Source: Phycisphaerae bacterium (GTDB lineage: Bacteria; Planctomycetota; Phycisphaerae; UBA1845). Taken from it: a DNA stretch of 53,781 nucleotides. The first letter of the stretch is position 1; each line of letters starts with the position of its first letter. The DNA lies in NCBI GenBank assembly GCA_013360585.1, contig JABWBH010000029.1, forward strand, positions 1 through 53,781. Direction: 5' to 3'. The position numbers were made by a program, and so were the translations under genes. This document shows positions 33,653 through 42,068 of this stretch, one piece after another. Under the pieces are notes generated by a model. That model made no database searches. It was not told the origin of the DNA and saw only the letters and a program-made list of their open reading frames with translations.

Positions 33653-35128
33653 ATGGTTGGTTTGCTGGGGATTGCGGTTTGTATTTCGATGGCGGCGCCG
33701 CCGCCGGGCGGTCCGGTGCTGGCGGGGGGCGCGGTCAAGCTGACGCCGACCGTCGAAGGGGTGGACCTGTCTGAGTTCTTTACGGCGTGGTCCACGCAGA
33801 TCCCCGATCTGCCTGGGGATTCGGGAATGCCTTTCGCCGTCGAGTTGGAGCTGGGCGGCGGGAGGTACACGCTGGTGCTGGATCCGTTCTCGGTGCGCGC
33901 CGAGGGTTTCCAGGCGCTGGTGGTCCGCGACGGAGAACTGGTCGAGGTTCCGGTCGAGGCGCCGAAGACCTACCGCGGGTACGTGGAGGGTCTGCCCGGC
34001 AGCATCGCCGGCGGTTCGTACTATGACGGGCAGTTGCGTCTCGTGATCGAGATGGGCGATCTCGGCAGCTACGGCGTTCAGCCGGTCGCGGATTTTGTGC
34101 CGGGCGTGAATGCTTCGCTGCACGTGGCGTATGCGGCGACGGATTCGTTTACGGACGACTCGTGGACCTGCGGAACCGATGAACTGCGTCACTCCTTTGG
34201 CGGAATGCAGCATCATCTTGATCAATCCGAGGCCAACGGTCCCAACCCCGCCGGCGGCGATCGCACGGCGGAGGTGGCGTTTGACACGGACTTCGAGTTC
34301 TTCACGCGCCGCGGCAGCGTGCAGGCGTGCATTGATGACATCGAGGCGATTCAGGCGGGCGTCGACGTGATTTACGAGCGCGACGTGAACATCTGCCACG
34401 TGATCTCGCGGATCATCGTCCGCGACACGTCCAACGATCCGTATTCCGGGACTGACGCCGAGACGATCCTGACCCAGTTCCAGAATCACTGGAACAGTCA
34501 GCAGGGCGGCGTGCAGCGCGACCTGGCGCATCTGATGGCCGGACGGTCGCGGGACGGCGGCATCCTGGGCATCGCATACCTGAGCGTGGTGTGCAACCGC
34601 AGCTCGGCTTACGGCGTGTCGTGGACGCTGTTCTCCAGCAACATGACGCAGCGCGTGGCGCTGACCGCGCATGAGGAAGGGCACAACTGGGGCGCCGGGC
34701 ACTGCTGCAGCGGGTGCAGCGGGTGCAGCACGTGCCGGATCATGTGTCCGTGCCTGGGGGGATGCTCCGGGAACATCACGAGCTTCGGCACGTCGGAGAT
34801 CAATCAGATCACCAACCACCGTAATTCTCGCAACTGCCTCACGGACGGATGCGGCGGCGGCGGTGGCGGCGGTGGTGTTCAGTGCGGGGACGTCAAGAAT
34901 CTCAAGGCCCGGTGCCGCGACAACGGCGCGATCAAGGGCAAGGTCATCCTTTTCGACGAGACTCACGACGGCGAAGAAGTGATCATCAGCATTGACGGAC
35001 GCAACTTCACGCTGACGATCGCGAACGGTCGCGCGCCGTTCAATGTCTGCTGCTACACCGGACCGGGACACAGCGTGTCACTGGTCGATCCGGGTAACTG
35101 CATCACGATCCAGGTGAGCTGCAACTAG
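33653..35128 (+). CDS. Secreted metzincin metalloprotease
   Basis: A 491-residue exported protease. The signal peptide is MVGLLGIAVCISMAAPP. Residues about 30-190 look like a reprolysin-type propeptide, then comes a catalytic domain with the zinc motif HEEGHNWGAGH (His340, Glu341, His344, His350), the metzincin HExxHxxGxxH pattern. A Cys-rich segment (CCSGCSGCSTCRIMC) follows the third His. A Gly-only linker near 400-408 leads to a beta-rich C-terminal module with ARCRDNG, KGKVILFDETHDGEEV and a final VSCN; a related tail is seen in the truncated gene at the window start. GGAGG lies 9 bases before the ATG. It is transcribed alone and followed by a strong terminator. Confidence 0.88.
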   Translation: MVGLLGIAVCISMAAPPPGGPVLAGGAVKLTPTVEGVDLSEFFTAWSTQIPDLPGDSGMPFAVELELGGGRYTLVLDPFSVRAEGFQALVVRDGELVEVPVEAPKTYRGYVEGLPGSIAGGSYYDGQLRLVIEMGDLGSYGVQPVADFVPGVNASLHVAYAATDSFTDDSWTCGTDELRHSFGGMQHHLDQSEANGPNPAGGDRTAEVAFDTDFEFFTRRGSVQACIDDIEAIQAGVDVIYERDVNICHVISRIIVRDTSNDPYSGTDAETILTQFQNHWNSQQGGVQRDLAHLMAGRSRDGGILGIAYLSVVCNRSSAYGVSWTLFSSNMTQRVALTAHEEGHNWGAGHCCSGCSGCSTCRIMCPCLGGCSGNITSFGTSEINQITNHRNSRNCLTDGCGGGGGGGGVQCGDVKNLKARCRDNGAIKGKVILFDETHDGEEVIISIDGRNFTLTIANGRAPFNVCCYTGPGHSVSLVDPGNCITIQVSCN

Positions 35129-35198
35129 TTCGACTTGGAGGAGGAGGGGTCGGGCGGCCGATGGGAGCTGGGCTCCGACGGCGGGTCCGGCGTCTAAG

Positions 35199-35242
35199 GC
35201 GCGGGCAGGCGACATTGGGGCGCCTGCCCGCGCTTGTGTTTT
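35199..35242 (+). terminator. Intrinsic terminator of the metzincin gene
   Basis: A perfect 13 bp stem, GCGCGGGCAGGCG with its complement, surrounds a 9-base loop and is followed by TTGTGTTTT. It begins 70 bases after the stop codon. Confidence 0.85.
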
Positions 35243-35298
35243 CCATCACGCTTCCGGTCAGGCGGCGGCGTCCGGGGTTCCACGGTCCGATGGAAGGC

Positions 35299-36249
35299 TT
35301 ACGTCGGTGCGAACCGCCGCTTGAGCGCAAGATAAGGCAGCAGAAACCCCGCCGTCGCCAGCCACCCCGCCACGCCCGCGCCGAGGCTCGCCAGCGCGGC
35401 GTCGATCAACACGATCAGCGCGATCAACCCGCCCACCGCGCCTCGAGTCGCTTCCGCGCTCGATCTCGTGATCGACGTGACTCCGATGGCGACCATCACC
35501 GTCATCAGAAGAACCGCCGAAACGATGACGCCCAGCCCGTGTTGCGCATCTCCCGGCGACGAAGGCGATATCTCGACGACGATCGGCATCAGCGCCAGAC
35601 CCGCAAGCATCCCCAGCCAGCCGGGCAGCAGGGCGAGCCGCTTCGAGGTTCCGACCTCATGCCGCGCGAACACGGTCAGGCCGGCGACGTACACCGCAAG
35701 ACACCCGGCCGCGAGCGGCCACGCCACGTGATGCCGCACCAGCGCCTCGATCGAGAACGCCGGATGCAGCGATGCTCCCAGCAGAAAGTTGATCCCTCGG
35801 CACAGCCCCATCAACGCGGGACCGAGCACGCTGCGCTTGAACACGTTGTACGCGACGATCGTGGTCGCCAGCACCGCCGCGACGCATCCCGGACGAACGC
35901 CCGCGCCCGGCGACAGCAACCCGACGCACGCCGCAAGCAGCAGCCCGGCCGCAAAATGTTCGACGGTCACGTGCGCCGCCGCCCCGCGCGCGATCCGGCC
36001 CGAGGGGATCGGCCGCTCGGGTCGTTCGTGAGCGTCCTGCGCCGCGTCAATCACGTCATTCAGCGCCACTCCCCCGGCGTACAACGACATCGACGCCGCA
36101 CACGCCAACCCCAGCGGCAGCGCCCCGTCGATCGACTCAATTCCGGAGAAGACCCCGCTGATCGCCGCGCCCGCGATCACGTCCGGCGGCGCCGTGAAAA
36201 GATTCGGCACGCGCACCAGCTCGAAATACGCCCGCGCCCGCGGACTCAC
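35299..36249 (-). CDS. UbiA family prenyltransferase, EboC-like
   Basis: A 316-residue integral membrane prenyltransferase with about nine helices. The first Asp-rich motif is NDVIDAAQD followed by RPERPIPSG, diagnostic of UbiA enzymes that attach isoprenoid chains to aromatic or other acceptors. The N-terminal RAYFELVRVPNLFTAPPDV resembles the EboC subgroup, so transfer to a non-quinone acceptor is possible. The GTG start overlaps the stop of the isomerase gene (GTGA), implying translational coupling. No other ubiquinone or menaquinone genes are near. The acceptor is unknown. Confidence 0.85.
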   Translation of the reverse strand: MSPRARAYFELVRVPNLFTAPPDVIAGAAISGVFSGIESIDGALPLGLACAASMSLYAGGVALNDVIDAAQDAHERPERPIPSGRIARGAAAHVTVEHFAAGLLLAACVGLLSPGAGVRPGCVAAVLATTIVAYNVFKRSVLGPALMGLCRGINFLLGASLHPAFSIEALVRHHVAWPLAAGCLAVYVAGLTVFARHEVGTSKRLALLPGWLGMLAGLALMPIVVEISPSSPGDAQHGLGVIVSAVLLMTVMVAIGVTSITRSSAEATRGAVGGLIALIVLIDAALASLGAGVAGWLATAGFLLPYLALKRRFAPT

Positions 36250-37094
36250 TCCCGCCCCCCCAGCAGCGGCGACAAGACCCGCCGCGCCTCGGTCCCGGCT
36301 GCGTCCGGGTCGTCCACGTAAGGATAAAGCTCGACCGTGACCCAGCCGTCGTATCCGGTCCGCCGGATCGCCTCGAACACCGGCGCGAAGTCGATCGCCC
36401 CGCGACCCGGAACCAGATGCGCATGCACCCGCGTCGCGGCGATGTCCTCGACGTGATAGTGGCGCACAAAGGGCGCCAGCCGGGCGACCGCGCCGGGCAG
36501 ATCCTCTCCCACGCAGTACATGTGCCCGATGTCGAAGTTGATTCCGAACGCCGGAGACGTGACCCGCTCGCAAAGATCGAGCGTCTGCGCGACGTTCTCG
36601 ATCAGAAGCTGCGGTTCCGGCTCGACGAGCAAGGACACCCCGACGTCCTCCGCAACCCGAAGCGCCTCATGCAGACCGGCCACGAAAAGGTCCGTCGCCT
36701 CCTCGCGCGTCATGCCGGATTCCAGCGGGCCGCCCGGTTCCGTCGAGATCGACGGCGCTCCGAACCGCGCCGCCAGGCGCAGCGCCGCGATCGTGTGCTC
36801 GATCCGCACCCGCCGCAACGCGGCGTCACGCTCGATCCACGAGGGATGCCAGTATACGTGCCGCGCGTCGCCCACCGCCTGCATCATGAACGCATTGACG
36901 TTCGAGATCGAAAGCCCGACCTCGGCGACGCAACGCCGGATCGCCTCCGCCCGCGTCGCCGAGGTTGCCGCGGGCCACGCGTGCGGCGCGTCCGCCATCA
37001 ACTCCACCCCCGCATACCCCAGCGCCGCCACCCGCCGCACCGCCTCCTCGACCGGGAAACGCAGGTAGGCATTCGTGCTGTATGCAAGCCTCAT
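36246..37094 (-). CDS. TIM-barrel sugar phosphate isomerase/epimerase
   Basis: A 282-residue protein of the xylose isomerase-like TIM barrel family (AP endonuclease 2 fold). Metal-site segments are visible: GYAGVELMADAPHAW, SISTEPGGPL, SLLVEPEPQLLIENV, NFDIGHMYCVGEDL, RHYHVEDIAATRVHAHLVPG and WVTVELYPY. The barrel and metal ligands (Glu, Asp, His, Glu) are complete, but this family is too broad to name a substrate. Pairing with an overlapping UbiA gene recalls the ebo clusters, where a UbiA protein (EboC) and a TIM-barrel protein (EboE) cooperate in metabolite transport; this is only an analogy. It lies 92 bases downstream of the GAP1-like gene on the same strand. Confidence 0.8.
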   Translation of the reverse strand: MRLAYSTNAYLRFPVEEAVRRVAALGYAGVELMADAPHAWPAATSATRAEAIRRCVAEVGLSISNVNAFMMQAVGDARHVYWHPSWIERDAALRRVRIEHTIAALRLAARFGAPSISTEPGGPLESGMTREEATDLFVAGLHEALRVAEDVGVSLLVEPEPQLLIENVAQTLDLCERVTSPAFGINFDIGHMYCVGEDLPGAVARLAPFVRHYHVEDIAATRVHAHLVPGRGAIDFAPVFEAIRRTGYDGWVTVELYPYVDDPDAAGTEARRVLSPLLGGRE

Positions 37095-37186
37095 GTTCGG
37101 ATAAGCGCCTGACCGAGCCGCGCGCGTCCGCAAGCGGTCCACCTACGTCACGCCGCGCGTGAACTCTAGCCTAAGCCGCACCCGGT

Positions 37187-38716
37187 TTACACGCCACTGC
37201 TGGGAGGACAGAGGAGGATCGCGTCCGCGGTCGTCGGAGGCGGCGACGCCTCGGCGGCAGGCGGAGCAAAGGAGAGGATCGGCGCAAGATCGGGACGCTG
37301 ATGGCGCCACATGCCGACCACCGTCTCGATGTCGGGGTTCGGATCGCCTTCCTGAAGGCGGGTCCACGCATCGAACCGTCGCAGCACACCGACCAGCACC
37401 AGGTCATGATCCGCCGGGCGCCCTCCGTGATCCGGCGCCTTCGCGATCGACAACGCCAGCCGCGCCGCCGAAAGTGGCGACAGATCCGCCAGCCGCAGAA
37501 TGCATGTCCGCGCCACCGGCCAGGTGAACGCCTCGCACGATCGCGACCGCTTCCACAACCCCGACAGCGACGACCAGTGCCGCTCGATCTCCTCCAGCGA
37601 CCCCGCGCCCAGCGTCGTTATCAGCCGCTGTTGCAGGTTTTGCGTCAGCCGCGCATGAATGTCGCGCTCGATCCCCCCCGCCGGCGCCAGGTCCACGAAT
37701 TCCGCCGACATCGCCAGCAACCGCGGAACGTCCGCCTGCTCCACCTCATCCGCCGCAAGGTACCACTTCCCGACCTGATCGAGGCTTCGCAGCGCCGGAT
37801 TCGAAAACGCCAGCGACGTGCGCCTTGAAAGTTCGCCGATCCGGTCCCGGCGCCACTGCCGCTCGACGAAGTCCAGCCACTCGCTGCGCACCGGCGCGGT
37901 TTCGACGCTCCGCGCCGCGTCAATGAACGTCGTCTCCTGCCCCTCGCACAATTCCCGCGACCGCGCGTCATCCCCCGACACCACGACGAGATGATGCGCG
38001 CGGGTGTTTGAATACCGCAGTCCCGCCGACATCGACATCGTCAAGCGCAGCGGCCCCGGCAGCGCCATCCAGAGCAACTCCGCCTCCTCGGTGGGCAGCC
38101 CCGCCACCTGAAGTACGACGGCCTTGCGCTGCATGAGCAGATGCGCCACGTGACGCCGGACCGCGATCCCCGCCGCGCCTCCCGGAAACGCCCCGTCTTC
38201 TCCGACGCACATGCCGTCGCAGGTCAGCGCCGCGGGAGGCAGCGGATCCTTCGGTTTGAGTTGCGGCTCGGTCAGGTCGCGGTCCATCGCTGCGCGCAGC
38301 ACCGCAAAAGGATTGTATCCGAAACGTTCGTAATCCTCGCGCTCGAGCACCAGGTTGTACGTGTACACGCGCTGTCCCCGGCGTCCGGTGTGCTCCGCGC
38401 CCGCGGTTCGCGTGTACGCCACGCACATCCGCCCCGTCGCAAGCGGGTACGCCGCCAACCCGATCGCGTCCGGCGCGGGGCTGCAAAGCGCCTCGTGCGA
38501 GGGAGAAAACCGCGTGATGATCTGCTTCTCCTCGACCCGCAGCGACCGCGACGACGCAACGATCCGGTACCCCTCGCCCGTGGGCGTCCGGATCGACGTG
38601 AAGATCGCCGGGTGCGCGACGATCTCCGCCTTCGCGGGGGATGAGGCGCGCGCCACACACGCCGACCCGCCCCCAAGACGCGGATCGTCCGTTATGACAG
38701 GTGCGCCAGAACCCAC
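37187..38716 (-). CDS. GAP1-like GTPase-associated protein
   Basis: A 509-residue soluble protein with no transmembrane segment. The N-terminal region (about 35-165) reads IFTSIRTPTGEGYRIVASS, then SLRVEEKQIITRFSPSHE, then RRGQRVYTYNLVL. This resembles the N-terminal domain of GAP1 proteins, which occur next to double-GTPases in putative conflict systems. The middle (about 180-290) and helical C-terminus show no motif I can name. It ends in a short hydrophobic tail after a Pro-rich stretch. The chosen GTG overlaps the end of the GTPase gene by 25 bases, so translation is probably coupled; a GTG 60 bases later is an alternative. The family call rests on pattern memory and needs a profile search. 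Confidence 0.55.
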   Translation of the reverse strand: MGSGAPVITDDPRLGGGSACVARASSPAKAEIVAHPAIFTSIRTPTGEGYRIVASSRSLRVEEKQIITRFSPSHEALCSPAPDAIGLAAYPLATGRMCVAYTRTAGAEHTGRRGQRVYTYNLVLEREDYERFGYNPFAVLRAAMDRDLTEPQLKPKDPLPPAALTCDGMCVGEDGAFPGGAAGIAVRRHVAHLLMQRKAVVLQVAGLPTEEAELLWMALPGPLRLTMSMSAGLRYSNTRAHHLVVVSGDDARSRELCEGQETTFIDAARSVETAPVRSEWLDFVERQWRRDRIGELSRRTSLAFSNPALRSLDQVGKWYLAADEVEQADVPRLLAMSAEFVDLAPAGGIERDIHARLTQNLQQRLITTLGAGSLEEIERHWSSLSGLWKRSRSCEAFTWPVARTCILRLADLSPLSAARLALSIAKAPDHGGRPADHDLVLVGVLRRFDAWTRLQEGDPNPDIETVVGMWRHQRPDLAPILSFAPPAAEASPPPTTADAILLCPPSSGV

Positions 38717-39576
38717 TCAAACGGCTCCAGGATGCCCCGCGGCGAGCAGTGCAGCGGGTAGGGGATAACGTTGCCCTCCGCGTCGTGCGCATACCCCAGC
38801 GACCCCACGACGCTCGCCGCGAAAAAGTCATACTTCTCGAACCGGCTCTCGCAGAGGTTCCACGTCCGGTTCAGGTTCGTCTTCGCAAAAATCCGCGGAT
38901 CGTCGAAGCACTCGGGGCAGTAATCCCCCTTGCACAGCACGATCGCCACCGGCGTGTCGATCTTCTCCCCGCGCTTTTTCGCGAAGATGCCGTCCAGATA
39001 CGACAGCAGCTTCAACGCGAAAAAGTCCGGCTGCGGAGATCCCGCCGCCGCCACCCCCGCGTCCACCAGTAGCAGCGACCCCGCGCTTTTCTCCAGCAGG
39101 CTGCGGATCACGGTGTACGTCTTCGGCGACGACACCTCCGCCGCCAGCGCCTCGCCGGCCATGTCGGGCATGACCAGATCGTAGATCATGTCGCCGTGTC
39201 GGTGATGCGCCACCTGATAGTACGCCCAGTGCCACTGATCGACTTCCGTCGGGGTCTTCGGAGGGAATTGTCGCGTCCCGAGGTGGCTGACTACGTTGTG
39301 CTGAAGGTTGACCGAGTACGCGCCCTTCGGGACCGCCTCGAAATCCCCGGCGCGCTTGCTGAGCATGTCCAGCAGCGTCCCGAGGTACACCGTCTTGCCC
39401 GTGTTGCTCTCGCCGATGACGCTGACGATGCACGGGTCGCGGTCCTGCGCCGCGGCCTCGTGTATCAGCGCCATCGGCGCGTAGCACCGCGAGCAGACCA
39501 GCGCGTCCGGCTTGTTCTCCGCCTCGCAGATCAGGCACGGCGTCGACGCCGTCGTCATCATCGTCGTCGTCAGCAT
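38692..39576 (-). CDS. Zinc-ribbon P-loop GTPase, DO-GTPase2-like
   Basis: A 294-residue protein. Residues 14-31 form a zinc ribbon (CLIC and CSRC). The P-loop is GESNTGKT at 55-62, followed by VYLGTLLDML. The switch-II-like DxxG is DMAG at 138-141 in MPDMAGEAL, and the base-recognition strand is AIVLCKGDYC (211-220), with KGD in the place of the usual NKxD/TKxD. This order fits the TRAFAC-type GTPases named DO-GTPase2 that accompany GAP1 proteins. The likely role is a nucleotide-driven switch. No membrane anchor is seen. It lies between the FGE-fold protein gene and the GAP1-like gene in one minus-strand block. Confidence 0.7.
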   Translation of the reverse strand: MLTTTMMTTASTPCLICEAENKPDALVCSRCYAPMALIHEAAAQDRDPCIVSVIGESNTGKTVYLGTLLDMLSKRAGDFEAVPKGAYSVNLQHNVVSHLGTRQFPPKTPTEVDQWHWAYYQVAHHRHGDMIYDLVMPDMAGEALAAEVSSPKTYTVIRSLLEKSAGSLLLVDAGVAAAGSPQPDFFALKLLSYLDGIFAKKRGEKIDTPVAIVLCKGDYCPECFDDPRIFAKTNLNRTWNLCESRFEKYDFFAASVVGSLGYAHDAEGNVIPYPLHCSPRGILEPFEWVLAHLS

Positions 39577-39631
39577 GAATGCGCTCTTTCAATCAAATTC
39601 GGCAGCTCTCGATGACGCGCCCGCCGCCCGT

Positions 39632-40663
39632 CTACGCGTTCATCCACGGGGCGTCCTCCAGATTCATCGCAAGACGGAAGCCCAGATTGTGAGTCCGACC
39701 CAGCGCGATCTGCCCCGTGCGGAACTGGCTCGTCGCCTGCGCCTCGAAATACGCGTCGAACGCCGCTCCGCGCACCGCGTACATCGGCATCTCCCCGACG
39801 ATCGGCTGACCTTCCGGATCGAGAATCTCGAACCGCGACGACGTCCACTCCCAGACGTTGCCCACCAGTTGCCGCACGCCGTTCGGCGCCGCCCCTTCCG
39901 GGTACGCGTCCACCGGGACCGTCGTCCCCAACCCCGTCAACCAGACGTTGCATCGCTGCGTGTTCATCGCGTCGCCCCACGGAAAGCGCCGCAGGACGTC
40001 CGCGTCGCTCTTCACGTGCCAGCTCGCCGCCATCTGCCACTCCGCCTCCGTCGGCAGACGCTTCCCCGCCCACGCCGCATACGCCATCGCCTCGTACCAG
40101 CACACCCCCACCACCGGATGATCCGACAACCGTCGGTCATGACGGCCCTCACGCCAGTAACGCGGCGCCGTCGTCCCCGTCCGGTCCTTCATCTCGATGA
40201 TGTGCGGCCAGATATCCTCCGGCCACAGCGACAGCTCGTCGTACCCCCCGGCGTCCACGAAGTGCTGAAACTGCGCGTTGGTCACGCAGTAGACGTCCAG
40301 CAGAAACGGCGCGACCGATAGCGCCTCCTCGCCGTCGTCGCCGTCCGTGTCGATCCGCCGTACCAGGGTGATCTCGCCCGCCGGAACCAGCGCCAGGCTT
40401 TCCTCGAGGCGCCTTTCCGCCTCTTGAAGCAGCGGGGGCGCCGACGGATGCGTCTTCCACCGGTCCGCCTGACGCAGCGCCGCCGCGTGCCGTTGCTGCC
40501 GCAGCATCTCACGCAGCGGGTCGTCGTCCGGGAACTCGCGCGGGGCAGGCTCGTACGTCGTCATCAGGTGGGGCGGTTCGCTCACCGTGGCGCGCGCCCG
40601 AACCCCGGACGGACGACCCCCGTTGCCCCCTTTCTTCAGCCGGTCAAAAAGTCTCAGACCCAT
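39632..40663 (-). CDS. FGE-sulfatase-fold protein lacking catalytic cysteines
   Basis: A 343-residue protein. Residues 1-75 are a basic and then charged helical lead (MGLRLFDRLKKGG). The rest is a formylglycine-generating-enzyme (SUMF1) domain: ALVPAGEITL, DVYCVTNAQFQHFVDAGGY, HPVVGVCWYEAMAYAAWAGK, RLPTEAEWQMAA, FPWGD, LVGNVWEWTSS and NLGFRLAM. Genuine sulfatase-activating enzymes carry two active-site cysteines in the last third; here that stretch (DAYFEAQATSQFRTGQ) has none. It is therefore probably a binding or effector domain of the C-type lectin fold, not a sulfatase activator. AAGG lies about 8 bases before the ATG. It belongs to the GTPase block. Confidence 0.8.
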   Translation of the reverse strand: MGLRLFDRLKKGGNGGRPSGVRARATVSEPPHLMTTYEPAPREFPDDDPLREMLRQQRHAAALRQADRWKTHPSAPPLLQEAERRLEESLALVPAGEITLVRRIDTDGDDGEEALSVAPFLLDVYCVTNAQFQHFVDAGGYDELSLWPEDIWPHIIEMKDRTGTTAPRYWREGRHDRRLSDHPVVGVCWYEAMAYAAWAGKRLPTEAEWQMAASWHVKSDADVLRRFPWGDAMNTQRCNVWLTGLGTTVPVDAYPEGAAPNGVRQLVGNVWEWTSSRFEILDPEGQPIVGEMPMYAVRGAAFDAYFEAQATSQFRTGQIALGRTHNLGFRLAMNLEDAPWMNA

Positions 40664-40697
40664 CACGCTGACCTTCCTCGCCGATCCCGCGGCGTCG

Positions 40698-41765
40698 CTA
40701 CGCCCCGATCGCCTTCCGCTTCGCGTCACGACGCAGCTTCTTGAACTGGTCCGCCTGTCCCGGTTTCTCCGCCGGCGCGGCCGGGGCGGACGTGGACGGC
40801 GTCGGAACCGGGGGCATGACCCGCGGTGGAGGCGGCGTGAACCCCGCGCCCCCCGTCGCTCCCAACCGGCGCATCAACTCCTCCCGCTGCGCTGCGACTT
40901 CCGACAGATCATGCTGAAGCTGTGTCTGAAGCGCCTGAATCGTCTCCTGCGCCGCCGACATTTCCGCGGCTCGCAGCTCGCACTGTTTCCACTGCACGGT
41001 GATCTGCTGCTCCCGCTCGTCCAGCATGCGCCGCTGCTGCTCCAACTGGCCCGCCACCTGCCGAACGTACGCCTCCTGTTGCGCGACTTGCGCCCGCAGC
41101 GCCTCAACCTCCCGATGTTGCGCGTCCGCTCGCGCCAGCGCCTCCGACGCCTCCGACTCCCGCGCCGAAAGCTCCGCCTCGACCGCTTCCACCCGCGCCC
41201 GCTCCGCCTCGACCGCCTTGCGCTCCCGCGCCAGCTCCGCCGCGTCCCGCGCCCGCTGATTCTCGATCTCGGACGTGGACCGCGCCAGCGCCGATTGAAG
41301 CGCCTCGAACGTCGCCCGCTCCTCCGCCAGCTTCGCCTCCTGCGCCTTCAACACCTCCTCACGCTTCGTCAGCGCCGCCAGCAACGTCTTCAGCTCGGAC
41401 TGCTTCGACTGCGCCTCTCCCGACTGCCGCTGGGCGTCCGCGAACGTCGCCGCCAGCGCGGACTCGCGCTCCGAAAGCGCCGCCGCCTTCTCGTTGAGTT
41501 CCGTCCGAATCCGCTCCAGATCCTGCCGCGCCCGCTGTTGCTGCGCCTCCCACGCCTCGCGATCCTTCGCCGTCTTCTGCTGGTCGATCGACAGCGCGTC
41601 CGCGCGCAGCTCCGCGTCGGCGACTCTCGCCTGAAGCGCCTCAATCTGCTCGCGCAACCCCGTGCGCACCGCCTCCACCGCGGCGAGAAGCGCCTGTCCG
41701 GCGGCGTGAAGCCCTTCCGCTTCGCGGCCTGTCTGCGACTCGGATCGGTCAGTCCGTTCTTGCAT
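40698..41765 (-). CDS. Coiled-coil protein with Pro-rich and basic tail
   Basis: A 355-residue protein, soluble, with almost continuous coiled coil from about residue 20 to 295 (LREQIEALQARVADAELRAD, KREEVLKAQEAKLAEERATF, QLEQQRRMLDEREQQITVQW and similar). A Pro-rich linker follows (PPPPRVMPPVPTPST), then a basic end (FKKLRRDAKRKAIGA). No enzymatic motif. It is the first gene of the minus-strand GTPase block, 34 bases before the FGE-fold gene, and is divergent from a far larger coiled-coil gene with the same overall plan. The start is the first ATG; a GTG 84 bases upstream is possible. Confidence 0.75.
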   Translation of the reverse strand: MQERTDRSESQTGREAEGLHAAGQALLAAVEAVRTGLREQIEALQARVADAELRADALSIDQQKTAKDREAWEAQQQRARQDLERIRTELNEKAAALSERESALAATFADAQRQSGEAQSKQSELKTLLAALTKREEVLKAQEAKLAEERATFEALQSALARSTSEIENQRARDAAELARERKAVEAERARVEAVEAELSARESEASEALARADAQHREVEALRAQVAQQEAYVRQVAGQLEQQRRMLDEREQQITVQWKQCELRAAEMSAAQETIQALQTQLQHDLSEVAAQREELMRRLGATGGAGFTPPPPRVMPPVPTPSTSAPAAPAEKPGQADQFKKLRRDAKRKAIGA

Positions 41766-42068
41766 GAGATCGTCGCTTCGTGCCTCACCCGCGCCCGACG
41801 CGCGGCACCCGGCTCCGGTACCTCCACTATAAGATCGTCGGCGAAGCACTCCGCCGTCGTTAGGCGCGGGCGCCTCTCCGGCGCGTCTCGCCCAATAACG
41901 CCACCGCCGCCCGGCATCCCCCCTGATTCCCCCGCTGAATCACCGCACACGCCGATCTCCTATCGGACTCGCCCGTCGCGAACGCTTACCGCCGTCCCCG
42001 TTTTTGCCGATGCCCCGGGTACGCAACGCCGCGCGGAATCCACCGGGCGGGAAGGAGTTCAGACGCGC
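41766..42068. other. Divergent control region between the two coiled-coil genes
   Basis: 303 bp with no gene. A minus-strand TATAGT at 41831-41826 is a candidate -10 box without a convincing -35 box. On the plus strand GGAAGGAG lies 11 bases before the large gene's ATG. Otherwise nothing recognisable. Confidence 0.45.

Noticed and set aside
40587-42068. An N-terminal extension of nearly 500 codons to the giant coil
   Set aside because: It is Arg/Leu-only sequence antisense to the FGE-fold and small coil genes; the ATG at 42069 has GGAAGGAG upstream.
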